A DNA stretch of 64,000 nt from the NCBI GenBank assembly GCA_917880885.1, contig OU862931.1, positions 17,526,736 to 17,590,735 on the forward strand, in the 5' to 3' direction. Both the position numbers and the translations under genes were made by a program. The notes under the pieces were generated by a model. That model was not told the origin of the DNA. It saw only the letters and a program-made list of their open reading frames with translations, and searched no databases. The first letter of the stretch is position 1. Every line of letters begins with the position of its first letter. The DNA comes from Limnephilus marmoratus. Its lineage: Eukaryota; Arthropoda; Insecta; Trichoptera; Limnephilidae. Below, piece after piece: positions 32,761 through 43,335 of the stretch.

Positions 32761-33187
32761 TTATTATTTACAAAATTCACTTTGTGGCACTTTTTTAATA
32801 AAATGAAAACAAATCACTTTATACACAACACTTATTTAATCAAAATTTTCAACATGTTTCGAAAACAATGGTTTCTGAGTCAGGATAGAATTAAAAAAAA
32901 TTAGAGTTAATTAATTTTATCTTGACGAAAGAACAATTGGTTTCGAAACATGTTGATATTTTTTTATTAAACAAGTAGAGTATAATAGTGATTCGTTTTC
33001 ATTAAATTATTTACAACTCAATGAATATATAAAGTTTACAGATATGACTGACAGAGTTTACATGCACTTCGTCACATGGCAACACAAGTGCCTACTTACT
33101 GTAAAACATAAAAATATGTAAGTATTCTAAGAAATGTCACCACAACAAGTCATGTACTTAATATTTTATTTGTTCCCATTGTTTTTG
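32761..33187. other. AT-rich intergenic DNA
   Basis: TTTCGAAAC(A)ATG-TTTC and its approximate complement (32,855 and 32,940) form a loose inverted repeat. No gene was found. Confidence 0.4.
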
Positions 33188-33195
33188 GTTATTTT

Positions 33196-33932
33196 CATAG
33201 ACATATGAATATTAATAGACCTGCCCTAAGCGATAAAAGCGTATTATTTCCCCCTCCCCATACCGGTTCCATTGGAACCGGCTGGAATCGAGTATGGCTT
33301 CGCGTGAATCTAAAAAATGTGATGTCATCATTCTTCTGCGAGCCAGCGTCGAGCACTCATCGGTGCATTTTACGAAATAACACGGCAAAAGAAGTGGCTT
33401 GTGTTTTGAAAACGTGTAAAAATAGAAGTGAAAAAGAGAATAAATCCAATTGTCGTATTACATTCCACAGGAAAGCATTATTTTACTTTATTATAAGCTT
33501 ATTCAGATCACATAATATGATCGTTTTTGTAACACACACTATCACTCGAGACACATGGCGTGTGTTCGTCGCTGTTTTGTGGGGTAAGTAAATTATGAAA
33601 CATTTGTAAAAGTGTCTTAACTAAATACGTCAACAAAATATTGGATTATGAAAATAGGCGAACTTTCTTTTGCTGTATTTGGAATTTGTAAATTTGTTCA
33701 TTTCGCGGCGAGCAATTCGCACTCCCATGTAAAAAGGTCAATTCATTAAAGAGCAGAGTTTACTTTTAAGAACTAAATGGTGATATTATAATGCGAGATG
33801 CCCTTATACTCTCAGATTGAGTTATTGACGAATCACATATCATCGAATTCATCTTCCCGCTCTGCGCCCCGCTGTAGTTGGTTTCTTCCCCTCACCTTTA
33901 TGTTCTGGTCTATTAATATTCATATGTCTATG
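33196..33932. mobile_element. 737-bp DNA element, 26-bp inverted ends, 8-bp target duplication
   Basis: CATAGACATATGAATATTAA at 33,196 continues as a perfect 26-bp inverted repeat with the right end at 33,932. GTTATTTT is duplicated exactly on both sides (33,188-33,195 and 33,933-33,940). Eight-base duplications point to hAT- or P-like transposases; the CATAG start does not settle which. No transposase remains; the 128-codon frame at 33,205-33,591 has no recognisable motif. A diverged relative is at 21,754. Confidence 0.88.
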
Positions 33933-33940
33933 GTTATTTT

Positions 33941-35580
33941 AATTTATGTTTTTAAATAATTCAGAGAAATTTTGAGTGTGTGCTTTTGTGACAACCTCTC
34001 TTAAGATATTATTATTTATTATATGTAATTATTTTCCTCGGGGCTAAAAAAAGTTATAATACAACAATGAATATTTATCTTAAAATTAATAGATAACTTT
34101 GTATTAACCACTTAATACAAAGTTATCTATTAATTTGAATTTAAAATGTTACCACAAAATAATTTTGTACTATTAGAAGAAATATTTATCTGTTGTGTAA
34201 AATTAAAAAAAAAACGCATTTAGTAAGACTCTTAGTCTATGGTTTACCAATACAAATAGCATACATGATAACATACAATTTCTTATGAAACAATTTATTT
34301 AATATAGATACAACTCGTCGACCAACTTTCAATTGAGAAAATATGTCTTCTACCGTATTATTTAAACGAATTTCAATTAAACGTTTAAAATTATATGTAC
34401 AATATGCAAACCTACAAGCTTAATCCTTTAACACAACATCACGTCCTATATTTTCGCATATTATAAAAAAAAAAAAAGATTTGATTTGACTTGAACAATT
34501 TGTCGGATAAAAAATAAAATATGAGTAAAGAGCGAAATCTGTTAACATTTATACTTGACTCGTGAGAAACTGAAATTAAAACGAAAACAAATTAAATATC
34601 TCTCAAGCAGACTTAAATGTATAATATAATGTATTTATGTACAATCCGACCACAGACAACAAGGCAAGCAATTGCAGACAGTAATAATTGCAATTGCAAG
34701 GCATCTCCTTGTGCAGGCATCCCGTATTATAATTCTAACTGACAAGTTGCTAATTAAAACCGTCTAGGGAGCATCAAACCGTACTATCGCGTCCGCGGGG
34801 CTTGTTGAGCAATGTTTCCTCCTGCTGACTGCTAACTGCTCGGATCTCAGACATGTTATACTATATATAATGTTGTATTACGAGGAATGCTTAATTACGT
34901 GCGTGACTTGACTCCAGAATTTGCGCTAATCTGCGCGAAAGTTGAAAACACAAAGGGTGACATTACTTTTTTTGCAAATACTGAGCGTTAATTGTTTTTG
35001 TGTTTAATTCATAGAATTGCGTTTATTTTTTTAAAAATTTATCTAAAATTAAATTTGATAATGTTATATCAAGTATTTTATAATAATAAAAACACCTCTT
35101 CAAAATTCGCAGTGAATAATCGCGTTTAAAAACAACAAGCCAAAACCATTACATATAGAAAGGGTCTTAGATTAAATTTGCTTTAACAATTAAAAATCAA
35201 TAAACCAACAAATGACCCCAACGGAACGCTAATTAGTAAAGTAAGGAAAATTATTTATTTCCCACTACTTAGTATGTTTACAAATAAATATAACGCACTT
35301 AAATGAGTCATAGCAAAAACGTCATTATAAAACAGATTCCGAACCCCACAACTCTCAATTAGTGTCCAGCAAATTAGTTCAACCGGTAATAAATCACTTA
35401 AGACACCTTCAAAAATCGACCTTTAAAATCGTATAAAAAGGTCGTCTCTAAGTGGATTATCCACAGTTTGAAAATGGTCTTGTAAACCGAAACAGTTGTA
35501 ACAAAAATGCTTGCATAACTTGTTATAACATTATCAAATTTAATTTTAATTAAATTTAAAAAAAAATACTGAGCCCGACT
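33941..35580. other. AT-rich intergenic DNA
   Basis: No gene was seen in about 1.6 kb apart from the hairpin annotated at 34,083. Confidence 0.45.
34083..34136. repeat. Perfect 25-bp hairpin, 4-nt loop
   Basis: AAATTAATAGATAACTTTGT (plus ATTAA) at 34,083-34,107 is exactly complementary to 34,112-34,136 around CCAC. A perfect, loop-poor inverted repeat outside any recognised element suggests templated strand-switch origin or a miniature foldback. Confidence 0.85.
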
Positions 35581-35583
35581 GGA

Positions 35584-35770
35584 TGATTACAGTATAGTAC
35601 TAGTAGTATAGTATCTACTAGAAGTATAGTACTAGTAGTATAGTACTAGTAGTATAGTACTAGTAGTATAGTTCTAGTAGTATAGTACTAGTAGTATAGT
35701 ACTAGTAGTATAGTACTAGTAGTATGGTACTAGTAGTATGGTACTAGTAGTACAGTACTAGTAGTATCTT
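35584..35770. repeat. 15-bp minisatellite (AGTAGTATAGTACTA)
   Basis: About twelve units with few variants. The unit contains the palindrome TAGTACTA, so adjacent units can fold back on each other. Confidence 0.92.
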
Positions 35771-36950
35771 GGATACGATATTGTATTGATAGCTGTACGA
35801 TAAAACCAGTCGTAGACGCGTGGATAAATTGGTGAATTAAGTTTTGAATGATATTTTTGACACGTTAGAATTAAAAAGTCATTTTAAGACTACGCATCCC
35901 GAATTTCTATATAAATACAACGTACTTTCCCATAAACACAATATATCGCACATCCCATAGAAAAGTGTTTGTAAGTCAAAATTGTCTCTGTTTTACGTTT
36001 TATCTCTGAATAATAACTTGATTGTGAAAAACCGTATTTAAGTTAGTTCACTCTGTCTCCGTGAAATGCCGTTAGTGTCTCTTTTCGACGGGACCGCTTA
36101 TTGCAAAAAATCAATGTGTCTTTCCTGTTGAAAGGAGTAGTTTTCAAAGTAATATTGTTTTCTACGAAATTTTGAAGTAAGTCATTGGATTTATTTGGTT
36201 GCAAAGTGCATTATTACTGGTATTTCTCCTTAGTTCGTTTTTCTTCGGGCTTATTACTAGTCGAGTTGTTTGGTTCTTTTCAAATTGAAAAGCGTTATAT
36301 TCTTTATAATCCTTTTTTTCTCGGGACTCTTGAGCAAGTACTTTAGTTAGCATTATTTAAATTTAATACATTGTTGATCGAGAATTTCGTCTAAATAACT
36401 TGAAGCTGTTGGCTTGGTACGTATTTTTTTGGGAGCACGTGAAATAGTTTAAACCAAGAATTTATTTGGAATTTAGCAATGAAGGCTTCCTTTTTTCATA
36501 TTTTGCAGGCTTTGACGTCGGTAGTGAATATACGGTAGAGACAGCACAACTTGCAGTCAAGCTAGAGATGACAGTGTGAAAGACCCTCATTTTGAAAATA
36601 ATATTATTGCATCATCCTCCTCAGCCAATAAAAATTAACAATTAGCGAAGAAGAATTAAACTCGTTATAGTATATTTTATCCTTTCGTTTTGGTAGAAGG
36701 CGCGTGAGAAGGAAGAGAGCCCTCGCTGGGAGTAGTCTAGCTATGTTTTAGCTGTGTAATCGAGATACAAGGCTGGCGATTACCGCGCAGAACGCGGTCA
36801 CACATTGAATCATCGACGCAATAAACGACGATTGGATCACTGGCGATGGCTGTTGGAAAGTGGAGACAAAGAGCCTTGCCGACCGTGACTCGGTAGGTAC
36901 TACCTACATTCGAACATTGCATGGAAGCAACGCAACGCATTACCCTGTAA
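35771..36950. other. Intergenic DNA
   Basis: No recognised gene or element. The stretch 36,690-36,950 is less AT-rich and contains TACCGCGCAGAACGCGGT and an 11-bp palindrome-like GGTAGGTACTACC. Confidence 0.4.
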
Positions 36951-37450
36951 TACAGAGATTTTCAAACTTTCAGGGTCATTGTCCATTTTTGAAGGATAAT
37001 TTTCTTCACCCCTCTCCCCCTTCTATATAGCGGGGACAAAGAAAGCGCCGCAAGCGCAAATTTTAATAGACCAAAGGACCAACCAATAAATGCTGATGAT
37101 TCTCATCATTCAGAATCACATCACAAAAAATTGTCACAAAACTTTTCGAAGATTTTTTTTATTAATCACGTGAGGGTCGAAAGGGGGGGGGGGTTCGGAA
37201 AAAAAATCACGAAATATCACAAGGAGGGGGGATATAAGAGATAGCACGTGCATTTATTTTTCGTCGAACGCACGATAATATTCTGAAATTTTCAATATAC
37301 GTTGTACTAAAAAAATACACGTGATTTTGGGTACGGGGGGAGGGGGTAGTCTAAAACCTCACCACATATCACCAGGAGGGGAGGGGGTTAAAAAGTTGCT
37401 AAAAAAACATCAGCTGATTAATGGACGACCCCCAGACGGTAAACTTTCTC
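36951..37450. repeat. G-run-rich segment, possible eroded DNA transposon
   Basis: CAGAGATTTTCAAACTTTCA at 36,955 resembles hAT-type ends. Two related G-run blocks follow, each with CACGTGA(T), a G run, then ATATCAC-AGGAGGGG (about 37,165-37,235 and 37,315-37,395). Boundaries and class are unresolved. Confidence 0.35.
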
Positions 37451-37886
37451 TTATTTTAATGATCTAACGGCCGCCCGCCCGCCTATACTAATAGAAGAAA
37501 ATGGCCTTTATTTACTCATTTTTGCGCCCTTGGGGCTTTTTTGCATAAGGGTTTTTAATAAACAATAGGATACTTTCTATTCTTACATTACAGTGGTTAA
37601 AATTGGATTCGTTTGAAAAAAGAAATAACAATAACAAACTGAAATTATCTGAAATAATATGTTGACATAAAAAAATTGTTTGAATATGTTTTAAACGGTT
37701 CCATGACAGTTCATCCTGGGACAATTCATCCGGCGACAGTTCATCCTGCGACAGTTCATCCTGCCGACAGTTCATCCTGCAGACAGTTCATCCTGCCGAC
37801 AATTCGTCCGGCGACAATTCATCCTGCCTGATCATTTAGAAGATTTTTTCTTCAAGTAAGTATGCAAAGAGGATATACGGCCGTAC

Positions 37887-37933
37887 AACCTAACCTAACC
37901 TAACCTGACCTGACCTAACCTAACCTAACCTAG
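37887..37933. repeat. Interstitial insect telomere-type repeat (CCTAA)n
   Basis: About nine consecutive CCTAA/CCTGA units, the complement of TTAGG, the common insect telomere repeat. It starts at the inner edge of the left Foldback arm and ends at a SINE-1 fragment. Confidence 0.85.
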
Positions 37934-38085
37934 CCGTGTTTGGTGACTAGATCTGAATAGCCAGGAAGATACGTTTTCCACATCTCCTTCCCCTCACCAC
38001 TACCTTCAGCATCACACCATACCAAAATTGGGGATGCCATTGGCACTCACTGGCTCGAGACGGTTGGGACTCTTGTGTTTTTTTT
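37932..38085 (+). repeat. SINE-1, 5'-truncated fragment
   Basis: It begins AGCCGTGTTTGGTGACTAGA and ends GGTTGGGACTCTTGTG with a T-run in place of the usual end. It is fused directly to the telomere-like array. Confidence 0.75.
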
Positions 38086-38599
38086 TTTAAATCAGTCAAT
38101 TCACCCTAAAAAGATGGTGTTAATTTCAGATAAAAAAGTTATATTAGATGCAAGTAGGAATCTTTACCGTTCTTTGCTAAGCCGACTGCACGTATAAGTA
38201 TGTCGTATTTTGATATTCACGCATGCTTCTTCGGAGAGTCGAAATTATTATTAGTAAAATATTTTTACAGCGGATTTCCACTCAAGATGCCTTCAGATAT
38301 AAGTATATCGATTTTGGTTGTACGGCCGTATATCCTCTTTGCATACTCACTTAATAAAAATCTTCTAAATGATCAGGCAGGATGAATTGTCGCCGGATGA
38401 ATTGTCGGCGGGATGAACTGTCGGCAGGATGAACTGTCGGCATTATGAACTGTCAGCCGGATGAACTGTCGCAGGATGAACTGTCGCCGGATGAATTGTC
38501 GCAGGACGAATTGTCGGGTCACCGTTTTAAACATAGAAATTGTTATATTAAAAATGTCGATATCATTTATACATGTTTAATTGTATTCAACGTAGATCT

Positions 38600-38770
38600 C
38601 AACATATAAAAAACAACCGAATATTGAACATTGTTTATAATAAAGTAAGTGCACAAAGAATGCCTCTAGCCCAAAATAATATTTTAAAATCGCCCCCCAA
38701 AGCACTTTCAACTCCTGATCGCCCACTGGTGTACGATATCGCCTAGGTTGCTAATCACTGCTGTAATATG
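38600..38770 (-). repeat. Eroded hAT-like end
   Basis: On the minus strand it begins CAGTGATTAGCAACCTAGGC with GATAT, then a GCCC-rich subterminal region. It resembles hAT termini and the relic at 30,475. Only one end was found. Confidence 0.4.
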
Positions 38771-39224
38771 TAGGTACACTTACCACGAAATGTGAATTCC
38801 AGCTAACAGACAATCGAACCGCTAAATGGTACCCGCGATTGAAAAACGCCGGTAAATAAATAATTGGACTGAACACAAAGGGAAATGAAAGGGAGAGGTA
38901 ATTGAAAAAGGTCATTTTTATTTATTTATTTGAATACCTACAGGATGTTTCATGGTTATACTGCGTAACTTCAAGGGGTGATAATTTTTGAGGGTAAAAA
39001 AAAAACAGTTTTTGAAGGAGAGATTTTTTTATAAAATTTTGTTTAAAAATGTGATGTGAGCCAGTTAACCTTTACAAACTACGTTTAATAATAAGTCAGG
39101 TACGCCTCATACAAAATTACATAAGTCTGACAATGTTGTAGGTAGCTTGAAAACAAGCTTATGGGTCCGAGTGGTTCGTCTATTCACTAAATACTTGGAA
39201 ATTGATGTAGGTACCTACTTTCCC
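38771..39224. other. AT-rich intergenic DNA
   Basis: A TTATTTATTTATTTG run at 38,920-38,935 followed by TACAGGATGTTTCATGG may be another retroelement 3' end; evidence is weak. Confidence 0.35.
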
Positions 39225-39345
39225 TTAAATTTTTTTATTTATTTTATTTTTTTATGACATAATATTTTATTGGTAAGTAACAGATTTTTTGTTTTTTTTT
39301 GCTACCACTCTAGGCTAATGCCCGTGTTGTGGTAGTCATACATTT
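39225..39345 (-). repeat. Probable LINE 3'-end fragment
   Basis: A T-rich (TTTA)n-like run is followed by CTACCACTCTAGGC...GTTGTGGTAG, which on the minus strand is a 7-bp stem hairpin followed by an A-rich tail. This is the same architecture as the intact LINE terminus. Confidence 0.4.
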
Positions 39346-39536
39346 AACATTTCAATAATTAAAAAAATATCAATTTAATGGAAACAAATAATTAAACATA
39401 CTAAATAAAAATTAAGAAATGCATAAAAGTTAGTGAAAAATAAATAAAAAATAATCATATTTTAAAGAAAAATAAAAATAAAAATTCAAATTTTGAAAGA
39501 GATAAATTTTAATAATAATAATAATAATAAATTTTA
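39346..39536. other. AT-rich DNA with (AAT)n
   Basis: An (AAT)n microsatellite sits at 39,509-39,530. Confidence 0.5.
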
Positions 39537-39676
39537 AGGGTGGGTTTCTTCTTTTACCGAGAATGCTAAATGCAATGCTAATTGTAAAAATAAACGATCG
39601 AAATTTAAAATTTGACCGTTTACTTTTACAATTAGCATTGCATTTAGCATTCTCGGTAAATAAAGAAACCCACCAT
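39537..39676. mobile_element. Near-perfect palindromic MITE (about 58-bp arms)
   Basis: GGGTGGGTTTCTTCTTTTAC continues through CGAGAATGCTAAATGCAATG to GTAAAAATAAACG. The right arm is its near-exact complement, ending GAAACCCACC. About 20 AT-rich bases separate the arms. No target duplication is obvious. Confidence 0.85.
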
Positions 39677-40815
39677 AAGTGTTAAGAACTCATGTGTTCT
39701 ATACAAATATACAAATTTTAAAAAATATAGCAATATAAATTAAAACATAAATAAAATTAAGTGAAAAACTAAGAGAAAAAAAATATTTTAAAGAAACATA
39801 GAAATAAAAATTTTGAAATGCAAAAATTAATAATTAAAATATAGTGTTAAGAACTCATGTATTCTTTAAAGTACGCTCTTCCCTTTCAAAAATCAAATGT
39901 CGTACACGAGCTATATAAAGTGATTTAAAATTACTTAACTTTACGTCAGTACTATTTACATATTAGTCATCATATATTTTAGGAGCGATGAACCAGAATT
40001 GTCGTAGAGCGAATGAGGTATTAGTTTTTGGGAACACGCAACCCAGGTTTGATGAAAAGCGGGTGTGTGCTTGATGTTGTGGAGCCATTAGTAGGTTATT
40101 TTATCGTACATAACAAATGCTTGTTTTAGCAAATAGCTGTCGAATATCTAAGACCCTGATTTTGGCAAAGAGTTCATTTGAGGAATGGGTAGGTTGACAT
40201 TTAAATATAATTCTCAGAATCAGTTTTTGAACTATAATAATTCGTCTAATAATGTATTCAGCACAACCACCGCATTCCAATATACCGTATGTTGCTATGG
40301 ATTGGAAAAGGGCAAAGTATACGCTTCTTAGAGTCTGTAAATCTAAGTGAGCAGAATAAATGGCAGAGTTTACGAAGTTTTTTTACTATGTAATATACTA
40401 ACTCTTTGTCAACCGGACGCAAAAAAAATGACTATAAAATATTAAAATAATATTCGGATCTTGTCTAAACGCCAAAAAAAAATTTACGTGTTAGAAAAAA
40501 TTCTTGGGATCTTCAAGAATTATGAAGTATCCCATGACCCTTCAGATCTTGAGCATATTTGACAGTAGGTCACAGTATTTTCGCTTTTCAATAAAGTCCA
40601 AATATATCTAAAAACGAAAACAAAAAAAAATGTTTTTGAAATGTAAATGAGTAATGATATACGGTTTAAAATTTTTAAATATATTAAAAATTTAAATGCA
40701 AAAAAAAAAATTAAAATGGCACATCATACGTTTTGTCTTAACTAAAATTATGACCTGTATGAGCTGTTCCCAAAAACTAACAAATTAAAATAAATTTGAT
40801 GATGTGCATTGATTT
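39677..40815. other. AT-rich intergenic DNA
   Basis: GTTAAGAACTCATGT-TTCT occurs at 39,680 and 39,843, a small direct duplication. No gene was found. Confidence 0.4.
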
Positions 40816-40944
40816 GGAGACTGACGCAAGAGTGCAAACGAAATACTGTAAATGTGTAGAAATGCTTGTTTACACTTCAAAATCACGTTAAAGTCGCTTC
40901 AAGAAAGAAAAAAATAGACTACGACTATTTTTTTTTGTACATGA

Positions 40945-41275
40945 GCTGCACACAGGAGGCCCTGAGAAAAATTATTTCCCTCAGGGCCTGTGTCATTTTT
41001 GGGGATGCTGTGTGGAGGCTTTTTTAAGGAAAGGAAGGAGAGGAGAGATCTGGGAAAGAAAAGGGTTTAAGGGGTGGGTAGGAATCTAGGGTTCAGTATG
41101 TTCTGGTCATCCGCCTCTAAGACCTAGACAAACCTCAACCCATGAACCCGGGCACGCCTGCTAAATCACCAAACGTAGCGAACCACTTGGGGTGACCTAT
41201 GGCGGTGTTGGTTATCCAATAAAGGTTCCCGGGGCGGCGGTACCAATTCCCGCCTCCCAAATTGACTTTAGTTGC
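40945..41275 (+). repeat. CACACAGG repeat, most complete copy
   Basis: It begins GCACACAGGAGGCCCTGAGA with the complement TTTCCCTCAGGGCCTGTGTC, then GGATGCTGTGTGGAGGC, GGGTGGGTAGGAATCTAGGG, CATGAACCCGGGCACGCCTG and CCACTTGGGGTGACCTATGG. It ends GGGGCGGCGGTACCAATTCC, then CCCAAATTGA. No A/B boxes of good quality and no coding sequence; superfamily unknown. It interrupts the cysteine-rich repeat region. Confidence 0.8.
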
Positions 41276-41368
41276 TTCTAATAAATGCAAGAAGCATCTT
41301 GAAATAGGTCTATATTATTTTTTTGATTTTTTAAAGATTCCAAGGAACGCAGAAGGAGCATCCAATAA

Positions 41369-41801
41369 AAGTGCACTTGTGACCCGGTAACTGGCTGTGC
41401 AATGTGCAGAACAAAATTAAGATGTAAATGTCAAAGGAAAGGTGTGTATTGGTGTAGAGTTGCGAATGAATTACCGCCGTGCAGAAATGCTTGAATTTCC
41501 ACTCTAACAACACAAAGACGTTTCAAGAAGAGCCAAAACAAATAACAGAGATCTTGAAATTTACAAGGTAAGGAAAGAAGGCGCCTCAATAATGCGGACG
41601 CATCTCCACTTTTGCTGTTTTTCCAGGATTCCAAGGAAGGAGGAACGTGCAATAAAAGGCTGCCGTAGCCCGGTAGCTGGCTGTGCAGGGTGCAGTACAG
41701 AATTTAGTGGCAAATGTCAAAGGATGCGCCGGAAAATGCTGCAGGCGCACGGCTGCGAGATAAAATCTCTCTCCTTTGAGGCGGGTCCTTTGAGAGGCTG
41801 A
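41369..41801 (+). pseudogene. Duplicated cysteine-rich (CXC-like) coding relic
   Basis: At 41,369-41,494 a 41-codon frame reads KCTCDPVTGCAMCRTKLRCK, then CQRKGVYWCRVANELPPCRN. Its eight cysteines resemble CXC/Tesmin-type zinc-binding modules, which also occur in some transposon proteins. A second copy at about 41,655-41,780 keeps GCRSPVAGCAGCSTEFSGKC. The two are about 295 bp apart, with shared flanks (GATTCCAAGGAA before each). The second copy is preceded by a splice-acceptor-like TTGCTGTTTTTCCAG, and a donor-like CAAGGTAAGG lies at about 41,565. In-frame stops upstream argue for a relic. Identity is tentative. Confidence 0.35.
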
Positions 41802-42060
41802 CCAACATTAGAGCGTACGTGGAAAACCGGAATAGGTTTTCTCGTGTGCCGCAATATAATCTCATCTCGGGAGTTGTTTTGCTCCCTGTCTTAAGAATTT
41901 CTTCAAGAAAATTCTAGGATTCTGAAAGACACTAATCTTTTTAAATGTGAAATTGCAAAATAATTCAGACGTACACCTTTGTAAAATATTGTGGGGGGGG
42001 AGGGAAGGCAAAAGACGAAGGTTGAGAAAGACCTAGCCATTCAAATGTAATTACATTTTA
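41802..42060. other. Intergenic DNA
   Basis: A run of eight or more G at 41,991. No gene was found. Confidence 0.4.
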
Positions 42061-42061
42061 A

Positions 42062-42632
42062 TTAGGCCACCGCTACCCGAATTTCTACCGATTTCTTACA
42101 TATCCCCCCTTAAACATTTGAAATGTTTAAGCTCTTAAAAAATATATGTTATTTTTGATGATAATATCTATACATTCCCGCCGAAACGCAAATTATATGA
42201 AATTCCCTGAATTGAAAAAAAAACGCAAAGTATGCTCCGAAAATTATTATTTTCACGTCTGATTCAGTTATTTTACAAGTTAGGGGGCATACATTAATTA
42301 CGTGAGCAGTTTTTCTTCCAATCTAGACCTCTCCCCCCCCCCCTTGGGCCATTTCGTATATTTCTTTCAAGTAACGTGAGATTTTGCTGGACAGCCCCCC
42401 TCCCCCTTTGAGCCCACGTAATTAATGCACGCAAACATTCACAGTGTTTTAAATGCTGTTTTAGACAGCCACAAGAGATTTTTGCTCTATTTTAAACGAG
42501 TCGTGTTTTATTAAACATTTTCAAAATTTTCACCTCAATTTTACCGTTTAAAATATTAGCGCACTCTCTCCAACATTCGTAATTACGGATCTCTCAATCT
42601 TCTTTTTTTTTGAGCGGGGATACGGCGCCAAA
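42062..42632 (-). mobile_element. TTAA-MITE copy E, with nested MITE
   Basis: It begins TTAGGCCACCGCTACCCG (TTAA decayed to TTAG) and ends GGATACGGCGCC with AAAA in place of TTAA. The internal landmarks are those of copy A. A 160-bp insertion at about 42,283-42,442 interrupts TTACAAGTT...CATTCACAGTG. Confidence 0.8.
42283..42442. mobile_element. GGGGGCATAC MITE nested in TTAA-MITE E
   Basis: The left end is GGGGGCATACATTAATTACG, then TGAG. The right end CCCACGTAATTAATGCACGC is its imperfect complement. The interior has a C-run and CAAGTAACGTGAGATTTTGC, shared with the copy at 56,992. Confidence 0.75.
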
Positions 42633-43260
42633 AGTAACATTTCGATTCTGAACGTTGGACTTTATTAACTCCCCTGGGCGATATTGCGAGCATTTCTTGT
42701 GAAACTATATGCCTACAAATGTAACGTTTTTTTAAAAGTTACTGAATAGGAGATGAATAAAACTATCATTTTTGCCCAACCCTGTATCTGAACCCGTGAA
42801 CTCTATGTCGAGAGTCTTACTGCTCCATCTAAACATTCTATCTAGATGCAAGGGAAGTTACAATAATTGGGAAATTATACTTGTGAATGTCAAAAATGCT
42901 TTGACGATGAAATTATTTATAGTATTATATCCATGGATTCATTGCTTTAATAATTAAAAATTCGGTGGTGTGTCTCTGTGTAACTCCGGTTCAATAACCT
43001 CTAAAACTGGGATTTGCTTATATTTTAAAATTGGAAATGATTTTCAGAAGGATTCAGACAAGCGGTAAAGTGGGTATCTACCAAAATTATTTTATTCAAT
43101 AATTATTATGTAATTTGAAATGTACAAATTTTATTAAAATTTTGATAGATGTTGTGATTTTTCATTTTACAAATGTAAATTTCTGGTCATTTTTGAAAGG
43201 CAATGTAATGGATCCTGACGCAAATATTTTTTTAAATAAAAAAATACTTTCAGCTTCACA
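42633..43260. other. AT-rich intergenic DNA
   Basis: No gene was seen. Confidence 0.4.
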
Positions 43261-43279
43261 AACCGTACAATTATAATAT

Positions 43280-43315
43280 TCCGTGATTTTTCACGAGTCT
43301 GCGCTACTAATATAA
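43280..43315. repeat. Short repeat block shared with 9,365
   Basis: CGTGATTTTTCACGAGTCTG with CGCTA matches GATTTTTCACGGGTCTGCGC at 9,364. It is an end of a small unnamed element. Confidence 0.5.
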
Positions 43316-43335
43316 TATAAAAGCGTTTTTATAGC

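Larger units (their letters stand above)
37686..38534. mobile_element. Foldback-like element with minisatellite arms
   Basis: Inverted arms at 37,686-37,888 and 38,318-38,534 both end in ATGTTTTAAACGGT-type sequence and both consist of tandem 15-16-bp units (GACAGTTCATCCTGC and variants). Inside them are TGATCATTTAGAAGATTTTT and GAGGATATACGGCCGTAC. Long inverted arms made of short direct repeats are characteristic of Foldback-type elements. The 430-bp centre holds a telomere-like array and a SINE-1 fragment. Confidence 0.85.

Noticed and set aside
33205..33591. 128-codon frame inside the 737-bp DNA element
   Set aside because: No transposase motif; the region is shared with the diverged copy at 21.8-22.4 kb, where no equivalent frame is seen.
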